Shown here one piece after another: positions 56,290 through 64,000 of a stretch of DNA of 64,000 nt. How positions within the stretch are numbered: position 1 is the stretch's first letter; every line of letters starts with the position of its first letter. This DNA is from Cladorhizidae sp. MBARI D1340-BT2 (Eukaryota > Porifera > Demospongiae > Poecilosclerida > Cladorhizidae): contig JAQNBH010000011.1 in assembly GCA_028752905.1 (NCBI GenBank), positions 3,472,322-3,536,321 on the forward strand. The letters run 5' to 3'. Both the position numbers and the translations under genes were made by a program. The notes under the pieces are model-generated. The model did not search any database and had not been told where the DNA came from. It saw only the letters and a program-made list of their open reading frames with translations.

Positions 56290-56835
56290 CTAGAGACCTC
56301 ACTTCAACCTACTTTCTCAGTCTCAAGACTTAGTTGTACACAAAAGAAAGTGAGGTAGCACTCCAGATTTCTTCAGGCACATATACTGCAGTAAGACACA
56401 GTAACTAAGACATTATATAATATTTAGCCGGATACATGTAGCTAGAGTATCATTCACATTAAATGATTTAGATCAGGATCTGACCTAGTTCAGGTGCATT
56501 TTATAATTAATAGTACACAGTAACTATTTTGTATTTGTAAGGTTAGGTCAGTTTCTGTTGGTTGTTCTTCAGATAATACTTCTGCAAGTAGCTCTAGCAC
56601 TCCAGAACTCCTTGGTGGGTACTTTATCAGTGAATACTTGCCAAGCTCCAATCACTATTACTACTGCTGTGCCCAATTGTCCTCTTTCATATGAATGGGG
56701 GTTCTTGCTTCAAGGCAGGTGCAAGGCAATTCTATGACTGATTCAGATAAATATAACTAACTCACACAGGAGTATCAATGAACTGACTTTGCTACTTATG
56801 AAGTGACAAAGAAAGGAAAATGAATCCCATTTACT
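56290..56835. other. No recognisable gene
   Basis: Non-coding between the minisatellite and hAT 5; no motif noted. Confidence 0.5.
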
Positions 56836-56839
56836 TTCC

Positions 56840-57800
56840 AGGCTTTTTGGTTGAAAGAATTTGAATGGCTTTCTTGTTCACTCTCCCAGGGTGGTGGCTA
56901 CTCCAAGTACTGCATATTGTTTGCTAAGCCAAGTGGAAAAAGGTTGTTTGGGGTACTCTAGTTAAAATACCATTCCGAAACTTCAGCAAGGCTTAAGGCA
57001 ATCTTACTACCCATGATGCTTTTGAGTTCCATCATGATGCTATGATGATTGCAAAATCAGTTATGAAAACCTATACCCAACCTGAAACCAGCCTTATACA
57101 GAGAGAGCGTCAGGAACTGTCAAAGCACATCCTGTCAGTCATAGCAGACAATCAAGCTGTGTGGAATGCAGTGGTTACCTTTAAGGGGACACAGAGATGT
57201 CTGGACAGCTGAGTGCGCAATGGGCAATTTCATTGCAATCATTGAACATACTGCCAAGAGTGACCCTATTTTGCGTAAACATTTGGAACAGAGTAAGAAG
57301 AACCAGCGTTACATCAAAAATGACTCAGAATTAGCTTATTGGCATCATTGCCCACAACCTGCATGAGATGATCCTAGAACCTCTGTAAGGTGCACTACTA
57401 CAGTACCATGGCTGATGAAGTCACAGACCCCCATGGAAACCAGGAGGTACTGTCCCTCTGTTTGAGGTATATTGACATGACTGGCACAGAGCCTCATATC
57501 AGGGAAGCCTTCATTGACTTCCATCTGGAGAGGGCTCCTTGATGGCCAGAGCTATCTGGAGCTTCTAGCAAACATGGCTTTGATATGCAGCACATTTGAT
57601 GGTGCTTCTGCAATGGCTGGTTGACAATGGCTGGTGAGAAAAGAGGAGCCCAGGCACTGATCAGGGAGAAAAACTACCTTACAATATATATACACTGTCG
57701 TTCTCATGTTCTAAGTCTGGCAATTTGGAAGTTATGCTCAGTTCAAGCTCTCAGAAACATGATTAACATAATTAAAGACGTGTACTTGGTGTTTTTTAAG
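56840..57800 (+). pseudogene. hAT transposon 5 remnant (DUF4371-type, N-terminal and central)
   Basis: FWLKEFEWLSCSLSQGGGYS and YCILFAKPSG of the TTF-type finger (56845-56940), then VMKTYTQPETSLIQRER, WLPLRGHRD (about 57170-57200), FIAIIEHTAKSDPILRKHLE, the first Asp in MADEVTDPHGNQEVLSLCLR (about 57410-57470), TMAGEKRGAQALIREKN and IYIHCRSHVLSLAIW (57620-57730), and VRNMINII-like helix to about 57790. Stops and frameshifts throughout. It belongs to a different hAT branch (HCRSHVLNL) from hAT 1-3. The C-terminal dimerisation part is absent. Confidence 0.75.
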
Positions 57801-57814
57801 ACACAGCACTTTCT

Positions 57815-59050
57815 TGGGCTTGTCCTGTGTGTGTGTGTGTGTGTGTGTGTGCTCTCCTGAAAGCTGTTTTTCCAAAATCAAAGGTCTCTGTAAGACCAGA
57901 TGGACTGAAAGATTGACTGGCTGATGACAATTTTTAATAACTTCTAGCAGGGAGAGGGTTGGGTTCAATTCAACGAGAGTGGAATATGAGCCTATAAGAA
58001 AGTACTACAGCGAGTATATCAGAGTATAGAATAAATATTGTGCACCTCACTAGGTGTGAGTTTGCCTATTCATGAATTGGAAATTTGCTTTGATCTTTTT
58101 AATGTCTCCATAATTATATAGTATTAGTATCCTTTTCTGTCTATTGTCTAAGGGCCTTGGTGCTGACTGAACTGGAGCATATTGTGCCTGTTTATAGGTT
58201 GTAAGAGAGTAAAAGAACATGTCCTTCCAATGCCATGCCTCCACATGGCAGCTAATTAACCAGAAATGTTGACCAATCGACATGTGAGGATTGAAAACTG
58301 TTAAGTGTAGCTTTCTTGAAACAATTTGAGCGTCATCATCCCTAACGTTACAAATTATCAATGTTTATAACAATGTTACATCACTGCCGCCTCTAATAAG
58401 TTTGTCCCGAACAGTTGCATAGGGAATACTTGCATGTTGTTCGGTAAGTTCCACGGTTAGGGTTGGTTGTCTGGGACTACACATATCCTCTTACCAGAAG
58501 TGTTACTTGATCCCTTGACTCAAATATCGGGGCCCTTGCTCCTATGCAGGTGGAGTAGAGTAGCTGAACATTCAGCTTCACTCTTAGGAATGAATGGAAC
58601 AACTATTCCATGAATCTGGACCAGAGTTAGAAAAAGCATTGCATAAGTCCAGGCTAGGTTCAGAATTGTCACCACCCATATCCAGTTGGGGTGCATATCC
58701 ATATACTGACTCAGAAAAGGTAAAACTCAATTAGGACGTGGCCAAGGTGTTTCCTCCATGCCAATAAAAACCAGATGGGAAGTTAGGCAGGGCCTGACTC
58801 ATGAATGGCCTAGACAGTTTTCTATTTCTTCCAGCCTTGTCTTGAGGGAAATACACAAAGACCAAATATCTGACCCTCACTGGTGTTGAACAGGACTTCT
58901 CCAAAATCATAATTCTTTTTATATATTTAACATTTACCAAGATTTCTAAATATGCTAAGCTGCAAGGTTCTGGGATGAGGATAGCAATAACTTCAGCTCT
59001 TCCCTATAATCAGTAACATTAGCTGGGCACAAGGAAAAAGGGTTCAAATA
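57815..59050. other. No recognisable gene; GT microsatellite
   Basis: (GT)n at 57829-57850; dispersed repeat at 58190-58330; no domain elsewhere. Confidence 0.5.
58190..58330 (-). repeat. Dispersed repeat, second copy
   Basis: Reverse-complement partner of 50740-50890. Confidence 0.7.
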
Positions 59051-59055
59051 TGCAA

Positions 59056-59450
59056 TTAATCCCAAACACAAGAAATGATGGTTTCTTCCCTGTGGACTTG
59101 TGAGGTATGTTGGGGTATATCTACAACACCCCAGGAAGGTACTTGTCCCACTGTTTGCCATATGTAGGGGCAGGCAGGCTTCTTGAGTATAGTTTTCAGT
59201 GTATGATTGAAATGCTCTACCATCCCATTACACTGACTATGGTAGGCAGTTGTGTTCAATTTCTTGATCCCTAACATTCTGCGGATATCCTTAGGTGTGA
59301 AGCAGGTTGGCTCCTCTGTCCGATATACAGCTTCAGGCACTCCAAATAAAGGTATTAGCTCTTCAGCTACCAGTTTGGCAATTCATATCGCCTTCTGGTC
59401 TGGTACCGGAAATACTAGGCACACTGAAACAAGAATGTTGTACTGAAACA
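59056..59450 (-). pseudogene. Gypsy integrase core (classical-order element)
   Basis: Minus strand: EAVYRTEEPTCFTPKDIRRM (about 59335), LGIKKLNTTAYHSQCNGMVE (about 59275-59215; the usual TTPYHPQTDGMVER), HFNHTLKTILKK, and IWQ. The second Asp of the catalytic set precedes FTP in the intact family and is not preserved here. It continues from the RNase H on the same strand. Confidence 0.8.
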
Positions 59451-59454
59451 AGAA

Positions 59455-60560
59455 TATAATGACATTCTTGTTGCCAGCTTCTGTTCATGATAAATCCATG
59501 CAACCTAATTTTGGATATTGCATCCTTCACAGAGAGGACGAAGTTCTTGTAGACAATTGTCTACTGGACAAGTGGACGACAGTCTCTAGAATTCCTGGGT
59601 CCTTTCTCTGCTCTGCTGAGAAAGGAATAGCATTCCCTATTTCTGGTTCAGACTCGAGCAACTATCACAAGTCTAAATGTTGTCTGAGATCTGAAGAATT
59701 CCAACATGTACAGGTTACCTCAGCTTCCATGCCACATTGGGAGCGGAACAATCAGTATTTCCATTCTCACTGCAGCTCAGTAGAAGATCTGTAGTTTCCT
59801 TGCTCCACTTCCATAGACCTCACTCCACCACCTAGCTTGCTTCCCACTTGGATTACGTTTCTCCAAGCTGGCCTTTACTGCAGAGTGGTCTGTATTGACC
59901 ACAACATTATGCCGACATAGATAGGTGTGGAAATAATCACAGCCCACACGACTGCCAGTGTTTCCAGTTCTGTAATAATAGCATATCTCTTCTCTTGTGG
60001 GTGTAGAGCCTGATTGGTAGAGGCAGCTGGATGAAGAAGCTGTTGTTCTTGCACCTGAGAAAGTACCGGCCCAAGGCATCGGACATTTGCATCTGTCTCC
60101 AAGACAAAAACCTTGTCAAAGCTCAGGTACGCTAGTAACTGGGGCATCTGTTAGCAATTTCTTCAGCTTGGCAAAAGCATCCTGGCAGGATGTTGACCAG
60201 TTGAACACTGCTCCCCCTTCTACTTTAAGGCATGAAGGGGTTTAGCAGTATGGCAAAACTCTGCATAGGAGTCTATAGGAGGATGTGACTCCTAGAAACT
60301 GACAGATTTCCTTCACAGACTTGGTAGTCCTTCACTGCTGCCACTACCTTAAGGTTAGGTGGAATGCCTTAAGGTGTAATGAAATATCTCAAGTATTCAA
60401 CCAGTTAGTATAGGAAATGGCATTTGGATGGCTTCAGCTTGACTCCAGCTTCCCAGTAATCGTTCAATGACAAACCTCATTTGTTCCAGATGTTCTTCAA
60501 AGATACACAGATGTTCAGGGTTGAGCCCCATCATTACTCGTTGCATGAGGTACTGAAAAT
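59455..60560 (-). pseudogene. Gypsy connection, RNase H and RNase H-integrase linker
   Basis: Minus strand, descending: QYLMQRVMMGLNPEHLCIFE and HLEQMRFVIERLLGSWSQAE (about 60555-60440), FITPEGIPPN-like and VKEICQFLGV (about 60370-60300), FNWSTSCQDAFAKLKKLLTD (about 60215-60150), VLETDANVRCLGPVLSQVQE (about 60110-60050; RNase H Asp), KRYAIITELETLAVVWAV (about 59995-59935), HNVVVNTDHSAVKASLEK (about 59910-59855), and the linker to 59455. Frameshifts every 100-200 bp. Confidence 0.85.
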
Positions 60561-60860
60561 AGCAGGGACATTCTTCAGCCCAAAAGACATAGCCTTAAAC
60601 ACATAGCTGCAGTCCTTGGTATGTAGCAATAGCGATTTTCTCTCTTAAGTCTTGGATCTACTTGGACTTGTAAATTGCCTGAAACAAAAGAAATTGGCCG
60701 ATCTAAGGGGTTATCAAACCTTGGAACAGGAACTGATCCGTCAATGCAGAACCTCAAGAAACAGTGTAACCGGGCTTGCCTAGGCACTTGAATTACACCC
60801 TGGGCCTGCATTTTTCTGAATTGTTCTGTAACCTCCTGCCTTAGCAAAAGATTTATGTCT
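60561..60860 (-). pseudogene. Gypsy reverse transcriptase, partial
   Basis: Minus strand: MLRQEVTEQFRKMQAQGVIQ, then LRFCIDGSVPVPRFDNPLD and SFVSGNLQVQVDPRLKREN. The palm YxDD strand is missing: a deletion joins the fingers to the connection region. The order RT-RNase H-integrase is classical Ty3/Gypsy, unlike the element at 22.8-26.1 kb. Confidence 0.78.
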
Positions 60861-60869
60861 CGGTGGTTG

Positions 60870-62570
60870 TCGCTTTTGGGCAGCTTCCCCTGTGTGATTG
60901 TTCAACTTGACCCAGTGTTTGGGACAGCTTCCCCAGTGTCAATTGTCATCTTGACCCAGCCTTTGAGCAGCTTCCCTTGTAGCAATCGTCATTTTGACAC
61001 AGTCTTTGTGGCAGCTCCCCTGTGACCATCGTCATCTTGACCCAGCTTTTGGGGATTCCCCTGTGTGACTGGTCATTTTGAACCAGTCTGTATTGCCACA
61101 CCCCCTTCTGCCACTGCAAGAGTTTGGTGTTTCTCCAGTAGGAGCTGGCGTAAAGCATCTTTGTCCTGCCACTTGAATGTAGGACCAATCCGCTAGTATC
61201 TCTGAGAGCTTCTGCTTGCATTCTCTGATGAGACAGCTTGAATCCAGAACTCTTTGGGTCCAGCCACTTGAGTGTGGGACCAACTTCTGCTAGCATCTCG
61301 GAGAGCTTCTGCTTGTGTGCCTTGGTAGCATCCTCTGATGAGACAGCCTGGATCTAGACAGTTTCGTTCCGGTGACCACCCCCAGTCAATGCACCATTGG
61401 ATGCATCACGCCCCGTGAGGTTTCCATCCAATCCAATTGAAGTGGCAAGGTTGATGAAATTCACTTCTGCAGCACAAGCAATGCGGACTCCTTCTTCTGT
61501 GTGAACCCAGTGCGATTGGTGAGGGGAACTTTGAGTGACTAGAGTATCACGAAAATGTAGCCCATCACCACCAGGCACCTACATCACCAAAGTCACTACC
61601 TGGTTCTATTAGTAGCCCAGCAGGGTCAAGCTCACAGATAGGATTGATGTCACACCTACCATCCCAGAAGGCATTGATGGATTCATGGCTGACATGCCAA
61701 CCATGTGGTCAGCCACTACATGGGGCACACTAATACAACCTGTCAAGGTGGCAACTCCTGTGGGTGAGACCATACGGGCGGGAACACCATGAATGACACT
61801 AGTAGTATCAGTCACAGGTTAGCTTAATGCTGCAGCAAAGGTAGGGGATTCCCTTACTCACTCACTGACATCCAATGTACCCTGGATCTGAGTAATGCTA
61901 TCGCAACATCTTGACCCTCATCATCCCACTGGGCCAGCTGCTCAAAGCCACCACCTTCCTGCTTTCCCCTGTCAAGTTCTGCCCTTAGGCTGTTCATCTC
62001 CACCGGTGCATTCCTCTCAAATGCTTTCATCCTCTCCTTCTCCTGACGAAGTACTTCCAGGGTCACCTTAAGTTCCCTCTGGCAAATGTTTTAGCATCTC
62101 AGTTAGCTCTTCCAGCGAGGCAGGTTCATCAGAGCCCTTCTCCAAGGAATATTCACCAGGTTCTCTCCTCCTCTCTCTCTATCTTCATCTTGACCAGAGT
62201 CAGTAGTCAGCTCTCTCTCAGTCCTTAAGAACACACACCATCCTCGTCCTGCAGACTAATCCAGCCAGGACCATCTAGTTACTGTAAGGGGTCTTAAAAA
62301 TCACTTGCTCGGTCTGAGGTTCTTTGTTCTGGGTTTCCAGCTTCCCATCAATCTTAAGCCTAAGGTCTTTGACAGAAGCTGTGAGAGAAACCTCTAGCGC
62401 ATGTACGATAACCTGTAGATTGGTTGTTGTCAGTCTCCTCAAAATAAGAGGGAAGGTCTTGCTGTGCATTGCCCAGAGCTTCACCGCAATTACTCATAGC
62501 CTAGCAATGTTAGTTATCGGTCACGGAATCATTGATTTAATAGTGCCTGCCTTGGCAGGACCTCCACCGT
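60870..62570 (-). pseudogene. Probable gag/protease region of the minus-strand Gypsy
   Basis: Upstream of the RT on the same strand. 62066-61854 gives MTLEVLRQEKERMKAFER, a charged coiled coil. 61815-61609 gives PARMVSPTGVATLTGCISVP, a low-complexity gag-like stretch. 61296-60946 gives HKQKLSEMLAEVG-like with imperfect repeats of caccttgac.cag..ttg.gcagc and tgaccatcgtcat words (60900-61100). No zinc knuckle or protease active site is identified with confidence. Confidence 0.45.
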
Positions 62571-62574
62571 AAAC

Positions 62575-63710
62575 TTCTATTCAAAGAACAATTTCATCTT
62601 TCTACCACATCATCCCTGACATCATGCTAATATAACAATGTTACAAATGATCAAGGTTGGCTTTCTCAGAAGTTTAGTCATGTGAGAATAGTCAACATCC
62701 AGGGAAATAATTATATACCAGTGTTTATGTATGTTATGATACATATATAGGCACTTCCTTAATAAAGATGGTAGATAATGACACAAACAAGTTACAGAAG
62801 ATAGATAGATAGATACATGATCTTGAAGACAAAAATTGTGATGGTTTTATTTATTAATTCGCTCCACGATTATATACTACTTTTAAAGGCATGCTTGAAG
62901 TGTTTTGGGGAGTCAAAATGGGCAGAAGACACAATTTATGGTACTATATAAGAAGCTGCCAGGTGTTTAGCTAAGATATAAGCTTGGTTTTCTTGCCCTC
63001 CAATTTAAAATAGGTGTCATTTCTTAATTTAGTACTGGATGGAAAACTTGGTACTGCCACACATAGTGTATCTATGCATGTATTGGGGAGCTTCTTAATA
63101 TCATAAATGGTGTCTTCAACCAATTTCGACTCCAAAAACACTTCAAACTTGTCCTGAATCTTTCACAAAGGTATAGTATGCATGTAAAAACACACACATT
63201 AAAACCATGAATTTTAGTCTTCAAGATCCTGTATTTATCTATGTATCTATCTTTTCTTCCCCACACATAACTTAAAAGCATTCATCATAATTTTATTATA
63301 TACCAAAATATCAAAACTGTCCCACAACTAAATACCATCTATCTCGCTATCTTTCTACTTTTCCCCCTTCCAAACTTGGTAAAATGTGACCATTGTCATA
63401 ACCAAACTATTAATCTGTTTCTTGATTGACTAGTGCTTTTCTCTACTGAACCAAACACCCGTGAGATTGGAGAGGTCGTCATTGTCATAAATCTGATGTT
63501 GCACTTGCAATACTGAGCTGGGGTCAGCAAGGGGATTCACGTTTTCATTTCATGAAATGATCATCCTCAGGACTTGTGATAACACGAGATAACTACTTAC
63601 TTATAATGCATGTGTCTACTGTAATAATGATTGGTAAGCTCTCGTGTTATACCGAGTAACTTCTTGAGTAACTGGCTACTTGAAAATAGAAACAAGGTGA
63701 AATGTTATTA
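62575..63710. other. No recognisable gene
   Basis: AT-rich sequence, with partially complementary gatcttgaagac.aaaatt and tttagtcttcaagatcc words at 62820 and 63215, and atagatagata tracts near both (62800, 63240). These two related segments lie in inverted orientation, about 400 bp apart. No coding domain. Confidence 0.5.
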
Positions 63711-63714
63711 TTGG

Positions 63715-63870
63715 TTAAAAAAAGAAATGGCCAATGTAGACCAACCATTTACATGACCCTTTACCTATTAATACAATGCATTTATATGACCCTTTACCTA
63801 GTATACCAGACATTTATATGATCCTTTACCTATTAATACAATGTAGACCAGACATTTACAGGACTATTAA
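63715..63870 (+). repeat. Imperfect direct repeats of an approximately 60-bp unit
   Basis: Three to four copies of catttata/catttaca tgaccctttacctattaat with acaatg.agacca. Strongly AT-rich surroundings. Confidence 0.75.
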
Positions 63871-64000
63871 TTGGATATTAAATTTTTTTATAAGTAGTCT
63901 ATTAAGATATATTGTTTTAATGTTTGTTTGTTATTCTGTTATTCTGTTTATTGGACATTGTAACTTAATACTTAAATTTAAAAAAATAAAAAATAATAAT

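Noticed and set aside
59459..59794. 111-codon plus-strand frame
   Set aside because: Antisense of the Gypsy RNase H-integrase linker on the minus strand.

Overview
This window is eukaryotic. It has GT-AG introns, intron-containing genes, AATAAA signals, an animal-type TMEM104-like transporter gene, many long minisatellites, and a dense layer of decayed Class I and Class II transposable elements. The mixture (ZMYM/TTF-type hAT elements, Gmr1-like Gypsy, reverse transcriptases with a CCHC plus PD-(D/E)XK-like tail, a LINE with endonuclease and RT, Merlin, a divergent IS630/Tc1-like DDE element) fits an early-branching marine invertebrate. A demosponge is my best guess; this is inference and no species is assigned. 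I see no bacterial operons, CRISPR, rRNA or convincing tRNA.

Layout. 1-11.5 kb is a nested transposon graveyard. A Gypsy protease is split by a full-length hAT with TIRs and a target-site duplication. A Gypsy integrase tail is split by a 452-bp MITE with a perfect 8-bp duplication. An RT/endonuclease element is split by a second hAT. Two Gypsy RT/RNase H remnants on opposite strands follow. 12-13 kb holds a third hAT. 14-20 kb is a minus-strand LINE interrupted by a plus-strand DDE transposon and by a ~470-bp insertion. 20.5-21.5 kb and 28.1-29.1 kb hold two intact, single-exon paralogous genes for N-terminally membrane-anchored proteins of unknown function. Between them lie a minus-strand Gypsy RT remnant and a Gmr1-like Gypsy (order protease-integrase-RT) whose integrase core is inverted in place. 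30-36 kb is mostly repeats. 36.5-38.5 kb has two tail-to-tail copies of an RT/endonuclease C-terminal module. 38.8-41.3 kb is a fourth, very decayed hAT with a minisatellite in its middle. 43.7-51.8 kb is a three-exon minus-strand TMEM104-like gene. 52.9-57.8 kb holds a Merlin transposase remnant, a THAP-domain remnant, a 1.5-kb minisatellite with a 480-bp higher-order duplication, and a fifth hAT. 59-62 kb is a minus-strand Gypsy of classical domain order. The last 1.4 kb has no recognisable gene.

Only three host-type genes are supported: the two paralogues and the TMEM104-like transporter. Most other coding sequence is mobile-element debris with frameshifts and stops. The best candidate for something undescribed is the paralogue pair. 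The most striking structural events are the seamless 903-bp inversion inside the Gypsy integrase and the several nested insertions whose host reading frames can be rejoined exactly.
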